Virus record (IMG/VR): IMGVR_UViG_3300046516_000889
Coordinates: 1 to 38,002 of that record
Length of the DNA stretch: 38,002 nt
From: a virus
Strand: one strand, 5' to 3'
Below are positions 16,124 to 24,364 of this stretch, piece after piece. The first letter of the stretch is position 1. Each line of letters begins with the position of its first letter. The notes below the pieces were generated by a model. It worked only from the letters and a program-made list of their open reading frames with translations, had not been told where the DNA came from and ran no database searches. Both the position numbers and the translations under genes were made by a program.

Positions 16124-17157
16124 GCATCACCGATGAGCAAGCGCGAGCTGCCACTTGTGATCATTCCGTCCACCGTGACTGGGGCGCCAGCCGTAACCGG
16201 TCCAGCGCTTGACGTGAGCGCCATTGTCAGAACGTTTGCCGGCGTGATCGTGATCTGTACTGAGTCACCATTGCGGGCCGTTTTCTTTGTAGGAGACACG
16301 TTTGTGTCTTGAGCCATTGCAACGCAAAACGGCTTTTGCGGATCATTGCCAAAGAAGCCGAGCGTCACTTGTTCGCCAGGGAGCATCTTGACCTTGCTGC
16401 CTGGAACGCCGCAAAACAATGGGACCTTGGTCACGCCGAATCGAGCGTCAGCGATCACGTTCAAAGTGCCATCGCCATTATCCGAGTCCACGCGCGCGTT
16501 GTAGAGCGCGGCGTATTTGTTTTGCGTCGGCGGCCGAAAGATGAACGGAACGAAGAACACGCGAGCCGAGAAGCGATCGGGGGACATACGCCAGCGAATG
16601 TGTCGGATTGTCTGCGGTGTGGTTTGCCCGTACAACGCGCCGAGCACCACGCCTTGCGGATTTAGAAGTTCTACCGAGCCGTCCACATCGGCGCTATTGA
16701 TGTCCTGCACGCCGGTTGCGGTCGCCGCCGGTGGCCGCGCGGCGCGCAGCTGTAATTGACCGTCGCGCCCGATCCACCAGATAGCCGTAAACGCATCCGC
16801 AATCGCGTTGAGCGCTTCGGCCGCAGTACCAAGAATGCGAACGTAGGTGCTCAAAAACTCACCAGGTTGAGCGCCACCGAAGATCTCGCCGACCGATGTG
16901 CAGATCTGTTGCACGGCCGCTTGGATGCTCACGCGTCCGCTGTAATACTGATCGGCGACCTTCTTTCCGAGCCCGTTGGCGCCGCCGACTACCAGCGTGA
17001 AATAGCGACCACGATCCACAGACTCCGACACTTTTGCACCGATCCACGTCGTTCCGTCCTGCAAGGTGAACGTGCCAGAGAACGGATCGGTCGTGACCAG
17101 GTTGGCGACCCATGCACCTTGCTCGAACTCTTCGATCGTGGCCTCGAGCATGGTCAT
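16120..17157 (-). CDS. baseplate hub protein with a C-terminal spike-like OB-fold
   Basis: A 345-residue protein. Residues about 15-200 look like a gpD/gp44-type hub (TTWIGAKVSESVDRGRYFTLVVGG, YYSGRVSIQAAVQQICTSVG, IADAFTAIWWIGRDGQL). Residues about 210-345 read as an OB-fold followed by a beta tail (YNARVDSDNGDGTLNVI, GVPGSKVKMLPGEQVTLGFFGNDPQKP), the design of gpV/gp45 spikes. Mu has these as separate proteins, and no other spike gene lies nearby, so a fused hub-spike is the reading I prefer. ATGA overlaps tie it to both neighbours. An alternative start at the second Met (17151) would change little. Confidence 0.75.
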   Translation of the reverse strand: MTMLEATIEEFEQGAWVANLVTTDPFSGTFTLQDGTTWIGAKVSESVDRGRYFTLVVGGANGLGKKVADQYYSGRVSIQAAVQQICTSVGEIFGGAQPGEFLSTYVRILGTAAEALNAIADAFTAIWWIGRDGQLQLRAARPPAATATGVQDINSADVDGSVELLNPQGVVLGALYGQTTPQTIRHIRWRMSPDRFSARVFFVPFIFRPPTQNKYAALYNARVDSDNGDGTLNVIADARFGVTKVPLFCGVPGSKVKMLPGEQVTLGFFGNDPQKPFCVAMAQDTNVSPTKKTARNGDSVQITITPANVLTMALTSSAGPVTAGAPVTVDGMITSGSSRLLIGDA

Positions 17158-17720
17158 GGTGAAAGGTTGGCTCCTGGATTAGGCGATGCCGCGGCGACTG
17201 CGCCGGCGCCTTGGCGCACTACCTTGGTGACCAGGTACGGAAACCACTGCGTCATGAGAATGTCCACATACAGCGTTTGATCTTCCGGCGGACGTATTAC
17301 CACACTGTCGACGATCACTTGGTTGATCCCAAGCAAGTCAGTGGCCGGGTGACTGATGAAGTAGGATGGTCGCAGCTTGTTCGTCGTCTTGGGTGTGACG
17401 TTAGACAGATAGACCTTGAGCTGATTCCATTGAATAAACGTCCACACCATGATCGTGGCGCGCACCTTCGCCGGCTCATAGCCTTTGTCGACGATGTAGA
17501 CTTTTTGCGATTGGTTGATCGGTGGCAAGTGATAGGTTTGCGGCTCGGTGTAGTGCACCACATCGGTATTGAGAGCGACCGAAGCCTCGACCTGGCACAG
17601 GCCCGGCCACGTCGTGGGCAAGTCGCCGAGCCACAGCTTGTCCCAGTCGGTGACGTCAATCGACGTCGGCAACTGAGGGGCCGCGAGCTCGTTGACCCAA
17701 AAATCGCCGAACAGGCCCAT
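17154..17720 (-). CDS. tail protein between tape measure and hub
   Basis: A 188-residue protein occupying the slot of the Mu gp43 (gpN-like) protein, which joins tape measure and hub. Visible features are a tryptophan-rich N-terminal part (DVTDWDKLWLGDLPTTWPG) and beta-rich segments (YIVDKGYEPAKVRATIMVWT, SVVIRPPEDQTLYVDILM), plus a disordered GA-rich tail. Such proteins often carry a peptidoglycan-binding LysM domain, but I cannot see one clearly. The ATG at 17720 shares its first base with the tape-measure stop (TAATG). Confidence 0.65.
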   Translation of the reverse strand: MGLFGDFWVNELAAPQLPTSIDVTDWDKLWLGDLPTTWPGLCQVEASVALNTDVVHYTEPQTYHLPPINQSQKVYIVDKGYEPAKVRATIMVWTFIQWNQLKVYLSNVTPKTTNKLRPSYFISHPATDLLGINQVIVDSVVIRPPEDQTLYVDILMTQWFPYLVTKVVRQGAGAVAAASPNPGANLSP

Positions 17721-19111
17721 TACCCCAACCCTTGCGACAAATCGCCGGCGCGCAAGAGAAGCTGCAGCTCTTGGCGCACGGCGCGTGCATTCTCTTGTGC
17801 TGATCCACCACCTTGCACGTTGATGTTTTCGATCACGATGCTCGCTAGCTGAGTCCCTGCATTGCGCTGCAACGCGCCCTGTTTGCCTGGCGCTGGCGCC
17901 GGCGTAGACGGCGGCATGATCGTAGCCGGGCCTGGGACGATTCTGTCCATGGCCCTTTTCCACTCGTCAGGAGAACCGAATACGTCTTTGAAAAGCTTTC
18001 TCGCCGGCTCGGTAAAAGAGTCGAACGTATCCTTGGTGTAGCGCTTCACATCCTGGCTGGTCAGGTCTTTCATCCCGACCCAGGCTTCGGCAAACTTTTT
18101 GATCCAGTCGATAACAGCCGGGATCCCTTTCTCGGCGAGCCACTTGAAAGAATCAGTGATGTCTTTAAGGATGACAGCAAACTCTTTGCTGTTCTGAAAC
18201 TTTCCGATGAAGTCGCCGAGCTTGTTTGCGGCATCACCGATCGTCGGTCCGATCTTCTCCCAAAACTTCAAGCCGATTCCCTTGACCGCGTCCTCGATCT
18301 TTTTCTTTCCAGCATCAACAGACTTTGGTGACAGCGCCTCGGCAATCGCACCGCTTCCAATTTCGCCGAACTTCTTGAATGACTCTGGTGTTTTGCGTAG
18401 CTGTGCCTCGAACTTGGCGAATGCGGCCGGTTGATTTACGAGAGAGAGCAGGCGATCCATCTCTTCGTCGGCTACGCGCGTCGACTTGGAGACCGCTGCA
18501 ATGTCAGCGCGCAGCTTAACTAGGCGCATGGCGTCGGCGTTGTTGATCACAAAGAGCGGCTCATCGCTTGCCTTGCGAAACTTCAGAAACTGGCCGCGCG
18601 CTTCCTCGAGCGTCATCCCAAGCTTATGTGCAATGTGGTCCACTGCGGCCATTTGCTTCGCGCCCTGGTTGTCGCCGGCCCACTGGTTGAACTCGTAGAG
18701 CGATGCTGTCTGCGCGTCGAGCGCTTCTTTGCCGAGGCCCATGAGGTCGACGGTCAATTTTTTGATCGTGCCAAATGCCAGCTTGGCTGCGTCACGCACG
18801 AAGAGATACTCGCGGGTGATCGACTTGACCCATCCAAGCTGTTTCTTGTCCTCGACGTTTTTCTTCTTGCCCTCGACCAATTCGGTCGCCTGCTTTTTGA
18901 TGAGCGACGTTTTTTTAGCCGAGATCTGTTTGTGGAATTCGTTCACCAGCTTGGTGCTTGCACCGTACTTGTGCATGAGCGAATCGATCTTTTTTTCTTT
19001 GGTCTCGAGCGCGCTGATCTGTTTGGTGAGATCTTCGCTGGCTTTGGCGACAGAACGGACGGCCTGTGTTTGGCCTGGCTTGAAGATCTCTAGGTCGAAC
19101 GACAAGCCCAT
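17720..19111 (-). CDS. tail tape measure protein (short)
   Basis: A 463-residue, mostly helical protein. Long Lys/Glu-rich coiled coil occupies residues about 15-110, a hydrophobic helix near 120-135 (FGTIKKLTVDLMGLG), a central globular helical part, and a Pro/Ala-rich linker (IMPPSTPAPAPGK) before a C-terminal helix. Gene position after the frameshifted chaperone and before the hub is the conserved tape-measure slot. At roughly 1.5 angstroms per residue the length predicts a tail tube of about 70 nm, short for a myovirus. AGGATG 8 bases upstream supports the start. Confidence 0.85.
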   Translation of the reverse strand: MGLSFDLEIFKPGQTQAVRSVAKASEDLTKQISALETKEKKIDSLMHKYGASTKLVNEFHKQISAKKTSLIKKQATELVEGKKKNVEDKKQLGWVKSITREYLFVRDAAKLAFGTIKKLTVDLMGLGKEALDAQTASLYEFNQWAGDNQGAKQMAAVDHIAHKLGMTLEEARGQFLKFRKASDEPLFVINNADAMRLVKLRADIAAVSKSTRVADEEMDRLLSLVNQPAAFAKFEAQLRKTPESFKKFGEIGSGAIAEALSPKSVDAGKKKIEDAVKGIGLKFWEKIGPTIGDAANKLGDFIGKFQNSKEFAVILKDITDSFKWLAEKGIPAVIDWIKKFAEAWVGMKDLTSQDVKRYTKDTFDSFTEPARKLFKDVFGSPDEWKRAMDRIVPGPATIMPPSTPAPAPGKQGALQRNAGTQLASIVIENINVQGGGSAQENARAVRQELQLLLRAGDLSQGLG

Positions 19112-19114
19112 GAG

Positions 19115-19270
19115 TCACATCCTACCACGTCCGTCGCGTATGTCCCTCAGCGCGTGTAGACCCTCTGCGAGAAGGATCTCGCCCACGTATGCTTCGTCAC
19201 TTTCGGCGCCGTGGAACAAGGCCAACAAACAGCGAGCAGCACGGCCGGCGTCGCCGTGCGCCTCGCTCAT
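19115..19270 (-). CDS. tail assembly chaperone, downstream (-1) frame
   Basis: A 51-residue frame from ATG 19270, overlapping the upstream chaperone stop (ATGA). More likely it is translated mainly as the C-terminal extension of that protein: slipping back one base on the A7 run gives KK followed by IMSEAHGDAGRA and continues to 19115. It contains SDEAYVGEILLAEGLHALRDI, an amphipathic helix of the sort that binds tape measure in gpGT-like fusions. Ends 3 bases before the tape-measure start. Confidence 0.8.
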   Translation of the reverse strand: MSEAHGDAGRAARCLLALFHGAESDEAYVGEILLAEGLHALRDIRDGRGRM

Positions 19271-19581
19271 AATTTTTTTGCGGTCACGCCACCATCGGCA
19301 CCGGCGAGATCGGTGATCACGTCGATGAAGCCGTCTTTGCCTTGCAGGACGTAGGGATAACGGTCGAGCACTGCCGCCATCGCCGCGCGGTCGGGGTATA
19401 CCAAGCATGATTGGGCCAACTGTCGCGCCGGCGCCGATCCATCGTTTCGCTTGTCGTACCACTGATCGTATTCGAGTCGTTGCGGCGGACGGAACACTAC
19501 CTCGGTACCGTCCGGCGCCGTGACCATGATCAGATCGTTTCCGTGCTTCTGTTTCAGTTCTGCAATCTTCGCGTCTTCCAT
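19267..19581 (-). CDS. tail assembly chaperone, upstream frame (gpG/gp41-like)
   Basis: A 104-residue protein with KHGNDLIMVTAPDGTEVVFRPPQRLEYDQWYDKR, the typical beta-hairpin plus Y-x-x-W start of phage tail chaperones, followed by helices. It would coat the tape measure during tail assembly and be absent from the virion. It ends within the A7 slippery run and by -1 slippage yields a 154-residue fusion. AAGGAA about ten bases upstream supports the ATG at 19581. Confidence 0.85.
   Translation of the reverse strand: MEDAKIAELKQKHGNDLIMVTAPDGTEVVFRPPQRLEYDQWYDKRNDGSAPARQLAQSCLVYPDRAAMAAVLDRYPYVLQGKDGFIDVITDLAGADGGVTAKKL
19273..19279 (-). promoter_or_regulatory. programmed -1 ribosomal frameshift site
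   Basis: On the minus strand the zero frame reads GCA AAA AAA TTA TGA, so A-AAA-AAA is a perfect X-XXY-YYZ slippery heptamer, placed 3 bases before the stop of the first chaperone frame. The -1 frame is open for the next 51 codons and the gene pair lies between tube and tape measure, where phages of this type conserve such a shift. Confidence 0.85.
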
Positions 19582-19599
19582 TGGCGTTTTCCTTGTCGG

Positions 19600-20052
19600 T
19601 TAGAGGACGCTCAGCACTCCGTTTCGGACGATCGGGATGACGGGCATGAACTTGATAACCTGTTTCAATGCCTCAGGGCCAGTGGCGTGCGTATCTTCTG
19701 GACCTTTGAGCCGCACCGTCAAAGCATCGGTGCACAGTGGCTCGCCTTCGTCCTGAAACGCGATCAGGATCAAGAGGTTGATCCCTAGCCATCCTGGCCC
19801 AAGCTGCGCCAGGAATTGACTGGCGGTTGACTTGCCCATGGACATGGAACCCTCTTGTGGCGTCCACACGCCCGACGTCGAACCGAGCGGGATCTTGCTC
19901 GTTCCACGCCTGAACTCGAACTCGAGATCTTCGCTGTAGCTGATCTCATCGATGTCAGCGAAGACCTCGGGACCGGTCGGACCGGTCAAGGTGATTTCGA
20001 TCGACGCGAACGAGAACCGTCGACCGTTGATCAGTGGTGCTGGCGAAGCCAT
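19600..20052 (-). CDS. tail tube protein (Mu gpM-like)
   Basis: A 150-residue protein directly downstream of the sheath gene. RRFSFASIEITLTG, FADIDEISYSEDLEFEFRRGTSKIPLG and the later GWLGINLLILIAFQDEG followed by TVRLKGPEDTHATGPEALKQVIKFMPV are the ordered beta-strands of Mu-type tube subunits. It forms the inner channel of the contractile tail. AAGGAG precedes the ATG. Confidence 0.85.
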   Translation of the reverse strand: MASPAPLINGRRFSFASIEITLTGPTGPEVFADIDEISYSEDLEFEFRRGTSKIPLGSTSGVWTPQEGSMSMGKSTASQFLAQLGPGWLGINLLILIAFQDEGEPLCTDALTVRLKGPEDTHATGPEALKQVIKFMPVIPIVRNGVLSVL

Positions 20053-20064
20053 GCGGATCTCCTT

Positions 20065-21513
20065 TTACAGCTTGAGCGCGTAGAACAACGTGGTTTCGAT
20101 GTCTTTGGCGTACGCAAGAGGCGTGATGCCAACCTTGCTGACCAGCTGGCCGCTGGTGATCATGTTGATCGTGCGATCGATCGTGTACTTGAAGCCGGAC
20201 ACATGACCACCGGTGCCGCGCGCGTTTGGTTGCCGCGTGAGATCGTTGGCTAGCTCGTCGGTGATCCCTTGCTCGATTACCACCGCGTCACGTTCATCGA
20301 TCTGACCACTGCCATCGGTCTTAGTTCTGAACGAATCAGAGGACAGCGGCAATTGACCGAGGTACGTCGTTTTGCATGCGACGTCCATGATCCGTCCGTA
20401 TTGAACGTCGGTGAAGTTGGACCCAAACGGCGCCTTGAGTTTGCCGCCGGCAATGTAGAATCCATCGGCGCCAGGCCACGTGCGCATGGTGGAAACGCCA
20501 TCGGCATCGAGGCGTTGATCCAGCAAGCCGTCAAAGTAGACCTTTAACACGCCTTCGTCCGGACCATCGGCAAAGCGGGCAAGGTCGTTCGAGATCTTGA
20601 CGCTCATCGCACGGATCGCAATGCCGGAAACGCACGACACCTTGCGGTTGCTGAAACCCTCGTAAGGCAGCGCGCTGGAACGCAGCACGAAGCCGTAAGC
20701 CGGACACACACGCGTGTTGGTCCACGTGCTGTCTTCGCCGTGGATATTGTCGGCCGTGTCGACGCTGCCAATGTCGCAGAACGTTCGCACGTAGCGATAG
20801 GTTGTCGTCAGCGCGGCGCCATCCGAGCCAAGAGCAACCGCCACAGCGGCGGCAGTGACCTTGTCCGGCTGTGACCCGCTGAGCAACCACAGGTGAAAGT
20901 CCTGCTTCGGGGCTGCCTCGAGCAAGGTTGCAACGGTGCCGAGATCGGTTGTCGTCGGCTCGGGCGGAGTGCATGCCAGCGAGTAGGTATCGCCGGCAAC
21001 GTACGTTCCAGCCGGGAACGTGAGCGTGAGTCCGCTGTTCGGGATCACGTACGTGGCAGCCGTCGCGCGCACGGCCGAGATCGTGAATGGAGCGGCGTCG
21101 GCGTCGTGCGCGTCGAGAGAAAAAGTAAATGTCGACGTCGCAACCGCGCCGCCAGCGACAATCGTAACGAGCAGCTTGAAGCGATCGGTTGGCGTACCGC
21201 TCACCGTCACCGCCGGAGGACTGACGCTGCCAACCTCCGTGAGCACGACCCCGCTTAGTACGGCCGAGGCCGGCGTGTGCTTCACGCACAGGATCGGGCC
21301 TCCGCGTTTGTCGAGAGCAAGCGCGACGTCTTCTGCGAGCGGTCCATAGCCCAAGATCGTGCGCACGTCGGTCTTGCGGTTGATGGACAGGATCGTGTTG
21401 GCCGCACCGCTACCACCGATGGCGATGCCAGTGATCACTGGCGTCGTTGCCGCTGGCGGTACGATCGGAATGCCAGGATCCTGAATCGTCAAATTTTGCT
21501 GTGGAAACGTCAT
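20065..21513 (-). CDS. tail sheath protein (Mu gpL/DUF2586-like)
   Basis: A 482-residue protein. The C-terminal part contains WPGADGFYIAGGKLKAPFGS, DVQYGRIMDVACKTTY and DELANDLTRQPNA, which I recognise from Mu-type sheath proteins. The N-terminal half has Ala/Thr/Val-rich surface domains with repeats of VTVSGTPTDRFKLLV and YVIPNSGLTLTFPAGTYVAGDTY. It builds the contractile outer layer that drives tube penetration. The ATG overlaps the stop of the upstream small gene (ATGA). Confidence 0.9.
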   Translation of the reverse strand: MTFPQQNLTIQDPGIPIVPPAATTPVITGIAIGGSGAANTILSINRKTDVRTILGYGPLAEDVALALDKRGGPILCVKHTPASAVLSGVVLTEVGSVSPPAVTVSGTPTDRFKLLVTIVAGGAVATSTFTFSLDAHDADAAPFTISAVRATAATYVIPNSGLTLTFPAGTYVAGDTYSLACTPPEPTTTDLGTVATLLEAAPKQDFHLWLLSGSQPDKVTAAAVAVALGSDGAALTTTYRYVRTFCDIGSVDTADNIHGEDSTWTNTRVCPAYGFVLRSSALPYEGFSNRKVSCVSGIAIRAMSVKISNDLARFADGPDEGVLKVYFDGLLDQRLDADGVSTMRTWPGADGFYIAGGKLKAPFGSNFTDVQYGRIMDVACKTTYLGQLPLSSDSFRTKTDGSGQIDERDAVVIEQGITDELANDLTRQPNARGTGGHVSGFKYTIDRTINMITSGQLVSKVGITPLAYAKDIETTLFYALKL

Positions 21514-21833
21514 TGTGCTTGCTCCTCTCGCATGTTCGCTGGCCCGTGCGTTTGGCCCTTCGCTGCAGCCGAGATCGCCGCGGCGTAGTCAGCACCTGAC
21601 AGCCGGACAGGCTGATGAACACGCCGCTCGTGTTTCGTCCAACCGTGCAGCACATCGGCGATCGCGTGCGCGCGCTTGAAGATCGAATCGTGTCCCGGGA
21701 CGGTCGGATACATTTTGCCGTCCTTGCCTCGACGGTGAAACGTGTGGCCATGCTTCATTGCGAGCTCAGCCACCGTCATGTTTTGCAACACATCGCTTGG
21801 CTGCTCGGCGGGTTGCATGTTGTCCTTGCTCAT
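21510..21833 (-). CDS. small protein upstream of the sheath (Mu gp38 position)
   Basis: A 107-residue protein. I start it at 21833 because GGGGAG sits 5 bases upstream and the previous stop is 1 base away; an in-frame ATG at 21851 adds six residues. The sequence is helical with basic patches (MTVAELAMKHGHTFHRR, HDSIFKRAHAIADVLHGW). It takes the place of Mu gp38, a small tail-region protein of uncertain role, but is larger. Not recognised otherwise. Confidence 0.65.
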   Translation of the reverse strand: MSKDNMQPAEQPSDVLQNMTVAELAMKHGHTFHRRGKDGKMYPTVPGHDSIFKRAHAIADVLHGWTKHERRVHQPVRLSGADYAAAISAAAKGQTHGPANMREEQAQ

Positions 21834-21834
21834 C

Positions 21835-22413
21835 TTACTCCCCGTTCTCATTGATCGTTACAGTCTCACCACTTCCGTCGTCGGGCAACTGCACTGTGGT
21901 TTGAATCTGCGGGTCATTGGTCAACGTGACTCGCGTCGGCGCCGCTTCGTAAATTGGCAGGCCGATGGTGCTCACGAAAGTGACCACAGAACCGTAGCGC
22001 TCTAGACTGTCCTGTCCCACTTGTTGATCTGACCAAACTTCTCTCGAAAACTGCACAGCGGCATGCGCGACAAATCGGATTGAGCGCAAGGTATCGAGAT
22101 AGATCCCTTCGGCCTGGGCAAAGTCGGCCGCGTCGCCCCCATTGCGGACCCCGTGACAGTGCCACTCAAGATCGAATTCTCGCACGTACAAAATACGCCC
22201 GACATCGTCCCACGCTGGCGCGCCATTCTTCTTTGGCACTCCGACACGGTCAGCCTCCTTGATGACTGGCGCGCCGAGCGGCACGGCTACCACGCGGTTG
22301 GCCGCCGCGTTCTTCTCGAGCTCGCGCCGGCCGAAAGCGGTTGCCACCATGCGCACCAAGGCGAGCTTGGCGAAGACCTGGTCTGCAATCTGCTCGGCGA
22401 CGCACTTAGCCAC
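21835..22413 (-). CDS. head-tail joining/tail terminator-like protein (Mu gp37 position)
   Basis: A 192-residue protein with a GTG start at 22413 that overlaps the previous stop by 8 bases; GGGTGACGC lies just upstream. Between virion-morphogenesis protein and sheath this slot holds a tail terminator or tail-completion protein. Segments such as IADQVFAKLALVRMVATAFG and GRILYVREFDLEWHCHG fit the alpha/beta fold of such proteins, and the conserved-looking Y-x-x-E-x-x-x-E pair is not obvious. Assigned from position mainly. Confidence 0.6.
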   Translation of the reverse strand: MAKCVAEQIADQVFAKLALVRMVATAFGRRELEKNAAANRVVAVPLGAPVIKEADRVGVPKKNGAPAWDDVGRILYVREFDLEWHCHGVRNGGDAADFAQAEGIYLDTLRSIRFVAHAAVQFSREVWSDQQVGQDSLERYGSVVTFVSTIGLPIYEAAPTRVTLTNDPQIQTTVQLPDDGSGETVTINENGE

Positions 22414-22918
22414 GCGTCACCCGACGTTTCAGGATCTCGCTCATCCTGTGTTGCACGATCTCTCGCCAGCGCGCCGGTATGCGATCGAAAGGCAAGAACG
22501 AGCGTTTGGGCGGGCGCTCGCGTCCTCTGCTACGATCCCTGTCTCGGCCAAAGTGTTTGTTCCGATGACGCAGCCGATAGCTGCCGCCAGGCCCGCGTAG
22601 ATGAGAGGCGCCGCCGAACTGGTGATAGATCATGTACAGCGCGCCGACGACGATACGAACTCCAGCACCGGCCAGGGCGCGCACTGTGATGGATTCTCGC
22701 CCGTGTCGCGTGTCTGTGAGGGCAGGCTCATGACGGCCGCGCTCGAGAGTCGAATCGGCAAGCTCTCTCCAGTGCCGACCGTAGGGATCCACTCCTCGAT
22801 CAAAGTTGCTTTGGATTTCATCGCTTATGTCTTCGGCGATCTTCGTGGCCGCTTGCGATGGAACGCGCTCCAAGTCGCGCATGATCTTGGAAAATCGTTT
22901 TGCATCGATGTGGCTCAT
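22406..22918 (-). CDS. virion morphogenesis/tail completion protein (Mu gpG, P2 gpS-like)
   Basis: A 170-residue basic protein. NFDRGVDPYGRHWRELADSTL early on and PKRSFLPFD near the C-terminus are the signature pair of the phage virion morphogenesis family, which completes the neck between head and tail. In Mu the gene precedes the protease; here it lies after the gp36-like gene, a shuffled order. Between residues 115 and 140 is a run rich in Arg/His. ATGA overlap with the upstream gp36-like gene. Confidence 0.8.
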   Translation of the reverse strand: MSHIDAKRFSKIMRDLERVPSQAATKIAEDISDEIQSNFDRGVDPYGRHWRELADSTLERGRHEPALTDTRHGRESITVRALAGAGVRIVVGALYMIYHQFGGASHLRGPGGSYRLRHRNKHFGRDRDRSRGRERPPKRSFLPFDRIPARWREIVQHRMSEILKRRVTRG

Positions 22919-23373
22919 AGACCGTCACCGTCATCGTTGCGATCGTCCGTTCGACCGCCCGTGTTGATGCTCCAGTTGTTCTTTTTCTGCTCGCTGATTG
23001 CCAATGAGCCTTCTTCGTCGACGTCAGGCGTCGAGTCGAGGCAACCAAGTCGCACGAGCCCTTTCGACAACAACGTGAGCCAGTCGATCGCATCCTTGTA
23101 TGAGATCTCGATCGTTTCGTTGTTGCCCGATCCCGGACGAAAGCCGAGGCGCTTGCTCAGGCGCCAAGCAGCGATGTCAGCGACCTTGGCTTTGAGTGAT
23201 TCATCATAGGGCGCGACGAGCGGCAAGGTGTAGCGGTTGCGTATGTAGCTGTCAGCTTCGGACGAAGCCCACACTAAAGCTTCGGTAATCTGGTCGGCCG
23301 TTAGATCGGCGAACGCGTCAGGCGGGATCGTCTGATCGAAAAACTCCGCGTTGCTGGTGTACTGCACCGACAA
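22915..23373 (-). CDS. head completion protein (Mu gp36/DUF1320-like)
   Basis: A 152-residue protein. ADQITEALVWASSEADSYIRNRYTLPL and the following ADIAAWRLSKRLGF are the familiar helices of Mu gp36-type connector proteins, which close the portal and join the neck. The C-terminal part is acidic and disordered (about 120-152). The gene follows the major capsid gene with a 10-base gap and overlaps the next gene by ATGA. Confidence 0.85.
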   Translation of the reverse strand: MSVQYTSNAEFFDQTIPPDAFADLTADQITEALVWASSEADSYIRNRYTLPLVAPYDESLKAKVADIAAWRLSKRLGFRPGSGNNETIEISYKDAIDWLTLLSKGLVRLGCLDSTPDVDEEGSLAISEQKKNNWSINTGGRTDDRNDDGDGL

Positions 23374-23383
23374 GCATGCTCCG

Positions 23384-24313
23384 TTACGCGCGGGTGATGC
23401 GAGTGATCAGGTGCGGCAAGGTCACGCCCATGTTGCGGCGAACGCGCACGCCCCAGGTGAACGTGTCCAGGTCGAAGACCTTGGGGTCTTCGAGATTGAT
23501 GCGCGACACCAGCTGCGGTGCGTCGCGCAACTGGTGAACGAACGGGCGGATCGGCCGGCTGACGTCCATCAGGTAAGAGATCGTCGGCGCCGTCGCGAGC
23601 TCGGGAACCATGAGCACGTCGAACCAGCCCTTGAGCACGTTGTCGACGGTCGCGGCCGTGGTGGTCGCCGTTTTCGGGATCGCGTAGGTGGTCGACTGAG
23701 CGATCACCAGTGCTTCACGGTACTGCTGAGGAGGCACGACCCACAGGCGCGGGTTGACGGCGAGCGGCCGGCCGTTCTCACCGATGCGCGAGGTCATCGC
23801 CTCCCACACTCCGGCAATGCCGTCGCCGGTGATTGCCGCCGTCTTGTCGTTGTCGAACGTCGTCGCGCCGGCGCCGGTCGCGTTGTAGTTCGGGTGGTCG
23901 GTGGCAAAAAACGCCTTGCCATCGTACCCGGTCGGATTGGCGACGAGCAGATCGGCGAGCAGGCGATCGGGGTGCTTGCGCGTCGCCTCTGCCAAGTCCG
24001 GGATCGTCATGGCGTAGAACACGCCGAGCTTGTCGTCCTCGACCTTCACACGCGGCAGTTCGACCGCGGCTTGGTAGAGCTTGTTCTTGAGCTCGTACTC
24101 GTGTTCGAGCAAGTTGCTCAGCGTGCGCGGCCCAAGCCACTCTTCCAGCGATGTGCTTTGCGCCTTGAAGCCGTAGACGACCGTGTCGCTGTCGCTCGGT
24201 ACGTCGGTGCACAGCTTATCGAACCAAGTCGGCGTGCCTTCGAAGGCTTGCGCGAACTTGAGATCGACCGTGGTCCGCAAAGCATCGAGGCGCGCATTTG
24301 TGATGACTGCCAT
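23384..24313 (-). CDS. major capsid protein (Mu gpT-like)
   Basis: A 309-residue protein of the HK97 fold as found in Mu gpT. The N-terminal LRTTVDLKFAQAFEGTPTWFDKLC, then YGFKAQSTSLEEWLG, ELPRVKVEDDKLGVFYAMTIPD and FFATDHPNYN match that family in order. ARLWVVPPQQYREALV-like and VLMVPELATAP segments are the A-domain. No long N-terminal delta domain is seen, consistent with a separate scaffold. AGAGGG precedes the ATG at 24313. Confidence 0.9.
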   Translation of the reverse strand: MAVITNARLDALRTTVDLKFAQAFEGTPTWFDKLCTDVPSDSDTVVYGFKAQSTSLEEWLGPRTLSNLLEHEYELKNKLYQAAVELPRVKVEDDKLGVFYAMTIPDLAEATRKHPDRLLADLLVANPTGYDGKAFFATDHPNYNATGAGATTFDNDKTAAITGDGIAGVWEAMTSRIGENGRPLAVNPRLWVVPPQQYREALVIAQSTTYAIPKTATTTAATVDNVLKGWFDVLMVPELATAPTISYLMDVSRPIRPFVHQLRDAPQLVSRINLEDPKVFDLDTFTWGVRVRRNMGVTLPHLITRITRA

Positions 24314-24364
24314 TTTCTATCCCTCTGTTTCGTGAATGTGATTTTGCGCGATTGCTTCGCGGTT

